A DNA stretch of 42,522 nucleotides. It comes from an uncultured Lachnospiraceae bacterium. GTDB lineage: Bacteria > Bacillota > Clostridia > Lachnospirales > Lachnospiraceae. The notes under the pieces were generated by a model that saw only the letters and a program-made list of their open reading frames with translations, was not told where the DNA came from and did not search any database. The translations under genes were made by a program, and so were the position numbers. The stretch is from NCBI GenBank assembly GCA_910577115.1, contig CAJTMC010000035.1, positions 1 through 42,522 of the forward strand, in the 5' to 3' direction. Of this stretch, positions 23,604 to 32,493 are shown piece by piece; positions within the stretch are counted from its first letter, which is position 1, and each line of letters opens with the position of its first letter.

Positions 23604-25367
23604 TCAACTTATAGCAGGCTCTGTTTTTTCTTTTGGAAACTGTGAGTAGTAAATTTCCTGATAAATTTTATTTTCGGCAAGAAGCTGGTCGTGCGTGCCG
23701 ATACCCGCCATTTTTCCGTCGTCCATTACAATAATCTTATCTGCGTATTGTATCGAAGATGCACGCTGCGAAACAATTATGACACTCATGTCATCTTTCA
23801 TACCTTTGACTGCCTGTCTTAATTTTGCGTCCGTCGCAAAGTCAAGCGCAGATGCGCTGTCGTCCAAAATCAGTATCTGCGGGTTTCTGACAATGGCGCG
23901 GGCGATTGTCAAACGCTGTTTTTGTCCGCCGGAAAGATTCTTTCCGCCTTGCGCTATGGGAAAGTCCAGTCTGCCTTCTTTTGTATCTACAAATTCTTTT
24001 GCCTGTGAAATTTCGAGCGCTTTCTCTAAATCCTCTGCTGTCGCGTTTTCATTTCCCCACAAAAGATTTTCTTTTATGGTTCCCTTGAACAAAACTGCCT
24101 TTTGCGGCACAATGCCGATTTTTTCACGCAATGAAGTTATCTCGTAATCTTTTACATTAAAACCGTCAATCATCACGCGACCTCGCGTCGCATCATAGAA
24201 CCGCGGAATCAGATTTACCACGGAAGTCTTTCCGGAGCCTGTACCACCGATGATGCCAATGGTTTCGCCCTTTTGTACGGTAAAGTTGATATCTGTCAGC
24301 GATTCGTCACCGCCGCCGCTATACGTAAGGCTTACATGGTCAAAGACAATCGCTGCATTTTTATCTGTGTTTTCTTTATTTATGACACTTGTGTCATCTT
24401 TTTCGAGTGTACCGTCATTCATGCTGGAGGTAATTGCAAAAATGCTTTCCACACGCTTTGCGCAGGCGAGTGCTTTTGTGAGCTGGATAATGAGGTTTGC
24501 CATTTTCACAAGCTCGACAAGGATTTGCGACATATAATTCACGAGCGCGACTACCGCTCCCTGTGTGATAATACCGTTGTCCACGCGGATTGCGCCTGTC
24601 CATAAAAGGACTACAAGAGCGATGTTTACAATGATATAGGTGACAGGGTTCATCGCCGCCGATATTTTTCCTACAAATACCTGTGTGTTCAGAAGAAGTT
24701 CATTTTCCTGCTCAAATTCGGCGATTTCCGATTCTTCGTTGCAGAATGCCCGAATGACACGCGCGCCTGCAAGGTTTTCACGCGTTCTGCCAAGGATTTT
24801 GTCCAAAGCTGCCTGTACTTTTTTATAGAGCGGCATACTGACAATCATAATGCCAAAGACGACGATAGAGAGCAGCGGGATTGCCACTACGAAAATAAGC
24901 GCCGCTTTTACGTCTACCGTAAACGCCATAATCATTGCGCCAAACACAATAAAGGGAGAGCGCAATAAGAGACGGAGCGTGAGGTTTACGCCATTTTGGA
25001 GCTGGTTCACGTCGCTTGTCATGCGCGTGATGAGTGTGTTTGTTCCAACGGTGTCAAGCTCTGTGTAGGACAAACCCTGAATGTGCGAAAACAGTGCAGA
25101 CCTTAATTTTGTCGCAAATCCGACTGCTGCTTTTGCGCTGAAATACTGCGCTGTCACTGCACTGATTAGTCCGACTGCTGCCAAAAGTACAAGGATAAGT
25201 CCCATTTTTACAATATGTGGTGTATCGTTGTCAGTGATTCCGCGGTCGATAATTGACGCCATAACAAGCGGCACCATCAGTTCAAAAGACGCCTCAAGCA
25301 TTTTGAATAAAGGCGCGAGGACGCTTTCTTTTTTGTAATCTTTTATGTATTTTAGCAGGCTTTTCAT
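23604..25367 (-). CDS. ABC exporter half-transporter, degenerate ATPase partner
   Basis: 587 residues: six membrane helices then Walker A GGTGSGKTS, signature LSGGQKQRLTIARA, and Walker B ILILDDSASALD. The glutamate after Walker B is replaced by Asp (LDDSAS instead of LDEATS), and the H-loop reads VSQRASS, lacking the usual His. Both are hallmarks of the non-catalytic site in heterodimeric exporters. It is the first gene of the pair; its partner 133 bp downstream supplies the intact glutamate and His. Confidence 0.93.
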   Translation of the reverse strand: MKSLLKYIKDYKKESVLAPLFKMLEASFELMVPLVMASIIDRGITDNDTPHIVKMGLILVLLAAVGLISAVTAQYFSAKAAVGFATKLRSALFSHIQGLSYTELDTVGTNTLITRMTSDVNQLQNGVNLTLRLLLRSPFIVFGAMIMAFTVDVKAALIFVVAIPLLSIVVFGIMIVSMPLYKKVQAALDKILGRTRENLAGARVIRAFCNEESEIAEFEQENELLLNTQVFVGKISAAMNPVTYIIVNIALVVLLWTGAIRVDNGIITQGAVVALVNYMSQILVELVKMANLIIQLTKALACAKRVESIFAITSSMNDGTLEKDDTSVINKENTDKNAAIVFDHVSLTYSGGGDESLTDINFTVQKGETIGIIGGTGSGKTSVVNLIPRFYDATRGRVMIDGFNVKDYEITSLREKIGIVPQKAVLFKGTIKENLLWGNENATAEDLEKALEISQAKEFVDTKEGRLDFPIAQGGKNLSGGQKQRLTIARAIVRNPQILILDDSASALDFATDAKLRQAVKGMKDDMSVIIVSQRASSIQYADKIIVMDDGKMAGIGTHDQLLAENKIYQEIYYSQFPKEKTEPAIS

Positions 25368-25424
25368 TTAAAATTCTCCATTCTCATTTCAGTATTTCGT
25401 ATGTATCAATGTCTTGTCCGGCAA

Positions 25425-26072
25425 TTATTCATATAACTTTCCCATATACAGGATTTTTGCCATTGTCTGATAGTCCGGCTTTTCCCAATCAATATCATTG
25501 AAATCCGTTTCGGAAAAATCCGTTATCCACGAAGACATCGCTTCGATAAAGCATGGAATCGTATTATTTTCCCACTCTGACGGGTTTGCTACATAGTCTT
25601 TTGCCAGTAAATCAAGAAATTCTATAAAAGATGTTTTATCGGTTATGGTTTCGATTTTTGAATAAACGATATCAGATGTCTGTTCGCTTGTGGATCGTTC
25701 TTGATCCACTTCATTGATAACTTCTTCCAGCTCGGTTTCCGTATAAAGAAACGGCGCTAAATAGTTTTCTGCAAGTTTTTTCTTTGTTTCCGGTAACGCA
25801 TTTTGCCACTGCCTGCATTGTTTCATTTGCAGTATGGCTCGTTGTCTGTAATCGGCTCTGTTTTTTAATTGCAGCCAGTCTTCCCAGTCTGACGCTTTTT
25901 CGCTTTGCAACAGCAGGGACGCTGCCTCTTGACAGAGCTCTGCTATATAAGGACTTCCAGATATGGATTCATTCTCGGGCTTTGGGTGAAATTTTGCTTC
26001 TAATAATATTTTATGCAAATTGAGTAACGAATAATAGTCTTTTGTCTGTAAATGATATAATTTCCTATTCAA
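25425..26072 (-). CDS. Hypothetical protein, DUF7660-like C-terminus
   Basis: 215 residues. The start is a TTG at 26072 with GGAG 7 bases upstream; the stop of a 31-codon ORF overlaps it. The C-terminal ~75 residues (FIEFLDLLAKDYVANPSEW, then IPCFIEAMSSWITDF and a final AKILYMGKLYE) recall the DUF7660 pattern, often seen in small immunity-like or stand-alone proteins. The N-terminal part is helical and Gln/Lys-rich. No signal peptide. The family call is from memory and tentative; function unknown. Confidence 0.65.
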   Translation of the reverse strand: MNRKLYHLQTKDYYSLLNLHKILLEAKFHPKPENESISGSPYIAELCQEAASLLLQSEKASDWEDWLQLKNRADYRQRAILQMKQCRQWQNALPETKKKLAENYLAPFLYTETELEEVINEVDQERSTSEQTSDIVYSKIETITDKTSFIEFLDLLAKDYVANPSEWENNTIPCFIEAMSSWITDFSETDFNDIDWEKPDYQTMAKILYMGKLYE

Positions 26073-26458
26073 AATGCTTCTCCAATCATGAAATGGATTC
26101 CTCTAACGCGTGAAACGTGTTTGAAAAATGCTTTTCGCATTTGGAATATATTATTTTTCGTCATAAAGGCATTTTTGTAATTACGATAAAAATTCGCATA
26201 GCGTTTTTCAATTAATGTTCCTTATAAAACGACGTTTTTTGTCCGTTTTTCATCTGTGCGACAAGTGAAATATGAAATAGTTAATTTATTAACGAACGTT
26301 AGACCAAGGTAATTTTTAGTATACACAAAATGCAGTAAAAATACAACTTATCTTCTGGCAGATTTAGGATAAACTTATAAACCTGATTTTTATAGAATAT
26401 TTATATTTTGAAATCTTTTTGCAGAATCGAAATATGATGTAGTTTCTCCCGACGCGGA

Positions 26459-27157
26459 TTATGTCAATTTATTTTGAAACAGGCAAACCCACATAAATTC
26501 TAATCCTTGAATGGTATCGGGAATGCCGTTTTGGTATTTTCGGATTTCTACCACTTCAAAATGCGGCTGAAACAATTCCGTCAGCCTTTCTTTTGTATAT
26601 GCCAGTCCTGCATTAAATGAATGATTGTAATACTCCCAGTCATTTATTTCATCTGCGCAATTTGTTCCCCACGAAAAGCAGGTCAGCCCAAAGTATCCGT
26701 CGGGATTTAGGATTTTTTTGAGGAGTTCAATATATGTGATTCTTCTGTGCGGCGCCAAATGGTGGAACATTCCCGAATCGTATACAAGATCCACTTTGTC
26801 TGTTATGTTTGATTTGATGACATCTTTGCAGACAAAATTTACATGGATTCCCGCATCTGTCATAATGTTTTTTGCATTTTCTATTGCCGCTGCGCAAAGG
26901 TCGTATGCTGTGACCGCTATTCCCTGTTTTGCCATGTAAATAGCATTTCTGCCTTCTCCGCAGCCAAATTCTATGGCGGATTTTATCCCTGTCCGGTTAT
27001 TTAAAAATACGACCAGATTTTCATCGGGCATTGTGTTTTGTGTGATAAACGGAACGGGACGTTTTCTTTCTTTGTAGAAGTTATCCCAGTTAATGCTGTC
27101 AACTTTTTCGTCCAAAAAGTCCAAAATATCTGCATAATTATCAATAAACGGTTTCAT
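26459..27157 (-). CDS. Class I SAM-dependent methyltransferase
   Basis: 232 residues from the ATG at 27157 (AAGGAG 7-8 bases upstream; the ATG at 27178 lies before that site). SAM-binding motif I is IEFGCGEGRNAIYMAKQG, followed by the acidic end of strand 2 (AYDLC) and VDLVYDSGMFHHLAPHRR. It resembles methyltransferases that act on small molecules or on tellurite/thiol compounds, but the acceptor cannot be read. It is 30 bases upstream, on its own strand, of nothing intact: the neighbouring VOC gene, which precedes it in transcription, is frameshifted. Confidence 0.88.
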   Translation of the reverse strand: MKPFIDNYADILDFLDEKVDSINWDNFYKERKRPVPFITQNTMPDENLVVFLNNRTGIKSAIEFGCGEGRNAIYMAKQGIAVTAYDLCAAAIENAKNIMTDAGIHVNFVCKDVIKSNITDKVDLVYDSGMFHHLAPHRRITYIELLKKILNPDGYFGLTCFSWGTNCADEINDWEYYNHSFNAGLAYTKERLTELFQPHFEVVEIRKYQNGIPDTIQGLEFMWVCLFQNKLT

Positions 27158-27186
27158 ATTTATTCTCCTTGCATGCACCCGATATC

Positions 27187-27554
27187 TTATGTTTCCTGCA
27201 TTTCGTATTTGCCCGTTATTTCAAGCGTATTTCCGTCCGGATCAATTACATTGAAATACCAGTATGGCATATGCACGTTGACATACATTAATTCGGAAAC
27301 TTCACCGATGTTTTGCGCTTTTATTCTCTCGTATTCCTGTTTCAGGTCTTCCACCTCAAAATTAAAGACCACAAGGTTGTTTTTCGGCGCGCCTGTGTCT
27401 TTATAGAAATCGTCAATATAGGCTTGGTTAAATTAGAAAACTGCACCCATCTGTCGTCATTTGCTATGATTGGTTTTTCTTCCAGCAATTTGCTGTAAAA
27501 ATCGACGGATTTCTCTAAGTTGCTTACAAAAATGTAAGTTGTTCCAAGTATCAT
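27187..27554 (-). pseudogene. VOC/glyoxalase-fold protein, frameshifted
   Basis: Two minus-strand frames together make one VOC protein of about 120 residues. The first (from 27554) gives TYIFVSNLEKSVDFYSKLL and DRWVQFSN. The second, entered near 27425-27440, gives NQAYIDDFYKDTGAPKNN then FNFEVEDLKQEYERI and IDPDGNTLEITG. The junction lacks the usual LALY segment, suggesting a short deletion that is not a multiple of three. VOC proteins bind metal and small molecules (glyoxalase, dioxygenase, antibiotic-binding members). A one-base assembly error would be an alternative, but the missing residues favour a real deletion. Confidence 0.75.
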
Positions 27555-27702
27555 AATAATCCCACTACTTGTGTAGTTTCCTTTTCTTCTATCATAAAAT
27601 TACGCATTTATACTGTTTCAAAGATTCTTTATTTTATATTTTTTGAAAAGGCTTTTATTTTTATAATATGCAAATATCATTATTTTTTATAAATTTATAC
27701 AC

Positions 27703-28399
27703 CTAATCAATTTGATGTGTTTTTAATTTGGCCTGAAGCTCTGCAATTATGGCAACGCTCTCTGCTAACGCGGCTTCCTGCTCTGCTAATTTTGCATCTT
27801 TTTCTGAAAGTTCGGCTTTCTGCTCTGCTAATTTTGCATCTTTTTCTGCAAGAGTGGCGGCATTTTCCGCAAGCACTGCATCTCTATTCTTAAGAAGACT
27901 TTCATAAGTCCGCAAAATACGGTGTCCTTCTTCGCGCATTTCGCACAAATACCGGACGTTTTCATCTTGATTGAGTTTATATACGGTTTCACAGGTTTCT
28001 TCAAAAGCATCGTTTTTCTGTGCCAGCATTTTTAAATCCTCCCATGTCTTTGCTTTGAAAAGCTTTGCCCAATAGTCAATTTCGTAGGCTTTGTCCTCTT
28101 CGGTCGCCAAGTGTATCTGATTTAAGTCTAGCACATTTAGCGTGAAGTTGTCATTATAAATATAGTGTTTTTTGACATTCATCATTTTGTTTGTTGCATA
28201 GAACTCAGGATAGTCGGGAAATGGGGAGAAATCAAGAATGCCGATGTGGTATGCGGGCTTGACGTCCGAATAATCGTCACCGCTTTCCAGATTTTGAAAG
28301 ATGCTGCATAGATACGACAAGGAACGATCCGCCGTTCATCAGTGTGTAGTCGATTTTACCGGTAGCGTTTTGAAATGTGTTTTCTTGAATTTTGTTCAT
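27703..28399 (-). pseudogene. Rpn-type PD-(D/E)XK nuclease, copy 1, internal deletion
   Basis: Minus-strand ATG at 28399 gives NKIQENTFQNATGKIDYTLM, then jumps near 28340-28345 to the segment DRSLSYLCSIFQNLESG in another frame, which runs to 27703. Compared with copy 2 (34139-34949), about 80 residues are missing, including the catalytic LDIKV-x-LND and DVEMQ strands. The family (recombination-promoting nuclease/putative transposase, PDDEXK_2) is very common in gut Clostridia. The C-terminal 60 residues are an expanded coiled coil (AEKDAKLAEQKAELSEK). The product cannot be an active nuclease. Confidence 0.85.
27778..27848 (-). repeat. Tandem 42-bp repeat inside the Rpn copy 1 coiled coil
   Basis: The 29-base string beginning CTGCTCTGCTAATTTTGC recurs at 27778-27806 and 27820-27848, identical, 42 bases apart. 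It encodes the repeated EKDAKLAEQ heptad-like unit. Copy 2 of the gene lacks it, so it arose after duplication, probably by slippage. Confidence 0.85.
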
Positions 28400-28657
28400 T
28401 CGGTAGTCCTTTCTTTTGTGAATTGATTTTTAAGATGTGAAGATTTGATTTTATAATAGAAAATGTACCCGACCGCAAAGCCTGCACCTTTGGCGCGCCA
28501 CAAAAGAAAGTATATCATATGCATTTTTTACACACAAGTGCGATTTTTGTCATTTCGCGAGCGATTTTTACTAAGTTATCCACAAAATACACTGCCATTA
28601 TTACGAGTTATACACATTCTCCAAATATAAATTCCCCCATAAATACAGTACAATCGA

Positions 28658-28792
28658 TTAAATAGAAGAGCGGTTAAAAATATCAAAAACTTTCGCTTTT
28701 ACCTGCTCATCTACAAACGAAAGCATTTCAAAATCACAGAGCGCCTTTTCCAGCATTCCCATACGTTTCTCAATAAAAGGATACACAATCAT
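28658..28792 (-). other. 44-codon ORF overlapping the acetyltransferase start
   Basis: A minus-strand ATG at 28792 opens MIVYPFIEKRMGMLEKAL followed by CDFEMLSFVDEQVKAKVFDI and stops at 28658. The composition looks like a genuine protein end (amphipathic helix), but the ATG overlaps the plus-strand ATG at 28791 and there is no ribosome site. I take it as the 3' remnant of a lost gene; family unknown. Confidence 0.3.
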
Positions 28793-29141
28793 GCTATCGC
28801 AAAAAGCAGATATTGAAAAGGTAATGCAAATATGGCTAAACGGAAATGAAGACGCCCACCCTTTTATCTCGAAGGATTATTGGCAATTAAATTATACAAT
28901 GGTACAGGAACAACTTTTACAGGCAGAAGTTTTTGTCTATGAAATGTGCGGAGAAATACAAGGCTTTATGAGAATCGTAGACCATCATATTGCAGGAATT
29001 TTTGTGGATAAAGAATATCGTTCTCTCGGAGTAGGAAAACAGCTTTTAGGCTATGCAAAGCAAAAATACTGCAGTCTGACCTTAAATGTATATCAAAAAA
29101 ATAAGAGAGCCGTTGGAAACGAAAGAAACGATTGTGCATAG
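28791..29141 (+). pseudogene. GNAT acetyltransferase 1, 3' end lost
   Basis: From the ATG at 28791 the chain follows the GNAT fold: AHPFISKDYWQLN, FMRIVDHHIAGIFVDKEYRS, the acetyl-CoA loop LGVGKQLLGYAK and LTLNVYQKNKRAV. It should continue with about 30 residues of the last strands (of the type QFYLREGF). Instead the sequence passes into the start of the next acetyltransferase gene and stops after VGNERNDCA. The acetyl-CoA loop is intact but the C-terminal fold is lost, so it is probably inactive. The substrate cannot be inferred. Confidence 0.75.
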
Positions 29142-29519
29142 TTCTAAAGCGGACAACAACTATATACAGGAAAAGCTGAGAGAATATAATGCCCAATATA
29201 TGTATGAATCCGGAAATTTCAATTTTCACATAAAAGAAAACGGAGGATAATCGGCGGCATAGTGGCTGAAGCTTTGGGTGACACTTTAGAAATAGCGTTT
29301 TTGTATGTTGATGAACAATATCGCGGCAAAGGAATTGGACGTAAGCTTCTGGCTCATGCGGAAGATTTGGAGCGGCAAAAAGGAATGAAGCGCAATTTGC
29401 TCAACGCCTACAGTTTCCAAGCTCCTGCATTTTATGAGAAACCGGGATATACAGAGCTTCTAAAACTTACTCCCGCTTTTGACGATTACGCACAGTCATA
29501 CTTTACTAAAATATTATAA
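29098..29519 (+). pseudogene. GNAT acetyltransferase 2, start lost and frameshifted
   Basis: Frame 1 from 29098 reads KIREPLETKETIVHSSKAD then YIQEKLREYNAQYMYESG to a TAA at 29248-29250. One base back, frame 3 continues IIGGIVAEALGDTLEIAF, the acetyl-CoA loop RGKGIGRKLLAHAE and AYSFQAPAFYEKPGY to 29519. No initiation codon remains. A lost base near 29245 (GGAGGATA for a likely GGAGAGATA) explains the shift. With acetyltransferase 1 it forms a deletion fusion. Confidence 0.8.
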
Positions 29520-29570
29520 CTTTACTTTCACATTACAGCACGACTAAATAATGCACTCTGCGGTGCACCA

Positions 29571-30424
29571 TTACATTTTCCGTATCGGCCGCCCTTCATA
29601 AGCCGTATAGGAAAGCGGATTTTTCCGGTACGCCGCAGGTGAAATCCCAAGCTTCGCCGTAAACTGTCGTATGAAATAAGTATCATACCGAAACCCGCAG
29701 GTTTCGGCGATTTCGCTCATTTTCATATTTGTATTCGACAACAGCTCCTGCGAAATTTTAAGGCGGTAATTGAGAAGATACTCCATACTGGTACAGGAAA
29801 ACTGTTCTTTAAATTTCTGATTTAAGGAAGTCCTGTTCAAATTCACGAGCGCGCATAACGTGCCAAGCGTAATCTTGTCGGCATAGTTTGCATGAATATA
29901 TTCCGCGCACACCGAAACGGGATTATGACTTTCGGGAGCATCAAAAAGCTTGAGCTTGCGTTGGTCTATATAGATATCGTAAATACAGTTAATCACCTGC
30001 ATCAGCATTCTTCTAATACGGCAGGTCCAAAACCCGTCGCTCTGCGAAAAGGTTTCCGCACCAATCATAAGCAAAAGTTCATTGATATAAAGATACTTCT
30101 GCGGCGTAAGGGAAAAAATCCCTTGAAAATCGCCCTGATGCTTCGTAAAAAACAAAGACAGGCCTTGATGTAGTGCGGATCAAAGTGGAAGGATTTCGCG
30201 CTTAAATTGTTGGAATGAATCAGCTCTACCGTATCATACTGCGACAGGCAAAGTACACAGGGGGACACCAGCAGACGAATCTGATTGTTTATTTTTACCG
30301 TAGCATTTCCGCAAGAAAGCAAAACGATGGAGCAACGCTCTTTCATCGGTAATGTTTCGAGTCGGTCATAAAAATCAAACTCGATTGGAATCCGGCGGTC
30401 TTTATGGCGGTCTTGTTGCGGCAT
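29571..30424 (-). pseudogene. AraC family regulator, frameshifted
   Basis: Minus-strand start at 30424. The N-terminal cupin-like sensor (RCSIVLLSCGNATVKINNQI, then FHFDPHYIKA) runs to about 30172, where a one- or two-base indel moves the frame. The second frame continues LFFTKHQGDFQGIFSL, then an intact C-terminal HTH pair: KITLGTLCALVNLNRTSLN and KMSEIAETCGFRYDTYFIR with FTAKLGISPAAYRKNP. AraC genes beside ABC exporter pairs usually control them. It is divergent from such a pair (330-bp gap). If the shift is genuine, that control is lost or reduced to a truncated HTH protein. Confidence 0.82.
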
Positions 30425-30753
30425 GGGGCACCCTCCTTTTAGCAGTTTTTATTTTCATTTTGTTGCAAATAGTATATAAAAAGCATGTATATCTGCGATT
30501 GTTTTCCCGTTTGACAGCTGATATACTGTTAAAAAATCATCGCTCGGCAGCAACAGCTAAAAGCATGTAATAAAAAATGGATAGATTTTATACCGTACTC
30601 CCCCAGAATAATTTACGCTGCCACCTTTTTCGATACAATATATAATATAGTGCCTACATATGCTCACGTAGCGTGAGCGATATTCAATTATATACACTGC
30701 TGCAAATTATGATATTGTAAAAAGTATAGCAGACACGAAAGGAACTGTACAGT
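30425..30753. other. Intergenic region between AraC relic and ABC exporter operon
   Basis: 329 bases. It holds a perfect dyad GCTCACG-TAG-CGTGAGC (30662-30678), placed ~75 bases before the exporter start, which could be the binding site of the AraC regulator or a hairpin. A TTGACA (30511-30516) has no -10 at a normal distance. The exporter gene has AAAGGA 9 bases before its ATG. Nothing else supported. Confidence 0.5.
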
Positions 30754-32493
30754 ATGAAAAAATTGATAAAATATGCAAAACCTTATCTATGGCATATCGT
30801 GATTACTACATTGGCAAGCATCGGGTGTTCTGTTGCAAACGTATGGATTATTGACCTGTTAAAGCAGGTCATTGATGAATCACTCCAAGGCGATCTTGTT
30901 TCTGTGCTGCCAATGCTTGTTTTGAAAGCGTTATGCGTCGTTATTGCAGGAATGCTTTCCAATTATTTTGTAGTATCCATGACCGGATTTTTGGGCGCCG
31001 GAATTTTGCGGGATTTGCGACGCGATTTCGTAAATCACATCATGAAAATGTCGCCGGATTTTATGGAAAAAAATAACTTTGGCGACATGATCGAACGGGC
31101 ATCTTCCGACGTGGAAGTGTTGGCAGGGTACATGCAGAATTATTTTAAAGATTGTATGTATGCGCCAATTATCGTGATTGTGTTTGCAATTTATTTGATT
31201 ACGCTAAATCCCTTGCTTGCCGCAGTATGTCTTGGTCCTCTGGTGATTATGGTGCCGCTCAGCATCTGGCTTTTAAAGCCTGTCAAAATCGCACAGTTTA
31301 CGTATGTAAAGCGTCTGGGTTTAACAAACAACAATATACAGGAGGTTTTTGACGGAGCCGACGTCATGAAAGCTTATAACCTTCAAAAAAACATGCAGGA
31401 CAAATATTATTCGGACTTAAAAGAATCCCTTACGATTTCAAATCGAAACGATTTATGGCAGTACAACATTGAGCCGCTTTCCTGCCTCATTAGAGAAGCG
31501 CCGACAGCTATTGCGCTCTGTCTTGGCGGATATTTGGCATTTCAGGGGCATGTGCAGTTAGGTACGTTGGTCGCATTCATGAGCGGAATTGGAAAAATCA
31601 ATGAACCGCTTGTCGGGGCGTATCAGTTAGTGGTCAGAACGCAGATGGCGATGATATCGGTAAAGCGAATTTTTGAGATTATGGATATGCCTGTTGAGGA
31701 TATAGAATGCAAATTAAACGAAGCAAATCAGGCATATAAACATGTGTTTACTTTTGATAATGTTTCCTTTGCTTATTCGTGTTCATCAGAAACGGAACAT
31801 AAAACGTTGGAGCACTTTGATTTGACGGTTGATGAGGGTACAAGAACTGCACTGGTTGGCCGAAGCGGATGCGGCAAGAGTACAATCATTAAATTAATGT
31901 GCAGGCAATATGAGGCTGATGAGGGTACAATTTTATTTTACGGAAACAATTTTTCAGAAATCAATCCCGAAGCTGTGCGAAACAATTTGGCACTGATTTC
32001 ACAGGATACTGTAATCTTTCCAATGAGCATATTGGATAATATCCGCATTGGGAAACCGGAGGCAAATCGTGACGAAATCATAGACGCGGCAAAAAAGGCA
32101 GGCTGTGATGATTTTGTTCGGGAATTGCCAATGGGATATGATACACTGCTTGAGGAACAGGGAGGTAACTTATCCGGCGGGCAAAGACAGCGGATTTCTA
32201 TTGCACGCGCCATTTTAAAGGACGCGCCAATCCTTTTGCTGGACGAGCCGACTTCCGCTTTGGATAAGGACACAGAGCAGTTTGTAAACAACACATTAAC
32301 CATGATTTCACAGAATAAGACTGTTATTACAGTAGCGCACAGGCTTTCCACCATAACGGATTACGACAACATTATTGTGCTTGAGGAAGGACGGATTGTG
32401 GAAACGGGGACACATGAAGCGCTTATGAAGGCAGACGGAAGGTACTGCAAGATGTATCAAAATTATGTGATGTCGGGAGGTGCTAATGCATGA
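30754..32493 (+). CDS. ABC exporter half-transporter A
   Basis: 579 residues. Six membrane helices (residues ~15-300), then an ATPase domain: Walker A GRSGCGKST, Q-loop ISQD, signature LSGGQRQRISIARA, Walker B ILLLDEPTSALD, H-loop VAHRLST. All catalytic residues are present. Its stop overlaps the start of the next gene by four bases (ATGA), so the two half-transporters are coupled and likely pair. Such AraC-linked pairs in gut Firmicutes are usually annotated as multidrug or peptide exporters; the cargo is unknown. Confidence 0.92.
   Translation: MKKLIKYAKPYLWHIVITTLASIGCSVANVWIIDLLKQVIDESLQGDLVSVLPMLVLKALCVVIAGMLSNYFVVSMTGFLGAGILRDLRRDFVNHIMKMSPDFMEKNNFGDMIERASSDVEVLAGYMQNYFKDCMYAPIIVIVFAIYLITLNPLLAAVCLGPLVIMVPLSIWLLKPVKIAQFTYVKRLGLTNNNIQEVFDGADVMKAYNLQKNMQDKYYSDLKESLTISNRNDLWQYNIEPLSCLIREAPTAIALCLGGYLAFQGHVQLGTLVAFMSGIGKINEPLVGAYQLVVRTQMAMISVKRIFEIMDMPVEDIECKLNEANQAYKHVFTFDNVSFAYSCSSETEHKTLEHFDLTVDEGTRTALVGRSGCGKSTIIKLMCRQYEADEGTILFYGNNFSEINPEAVRNNLALISQDTVIFPMSILDNIRIGKPEANRDEIIDAAKKAGCDDFVRELPMGYDTLLEEQGGNLSGGQRQRISIARAILKDAPILLLDEPTSALDKDTEQFVNNTLTMISQNKTVITVAHRLSTITDYDNIIVLEEGRIVETGTHEALMKADGRYCKMYQNYVMSGGANA

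Noticed and set aside
21866..25338. Several plus-strand ORFs of 60-172 codons opposite the ABC exporter
   Set aside because: All lie within two clear minus-strand exporter genes and lack start signals.
30352..30570. 72-codon plus-strand ORF across the AraC start
   Set aside because: Antisense to the AraC N-terminus at one end and intergenic at the other; no ribosome site.
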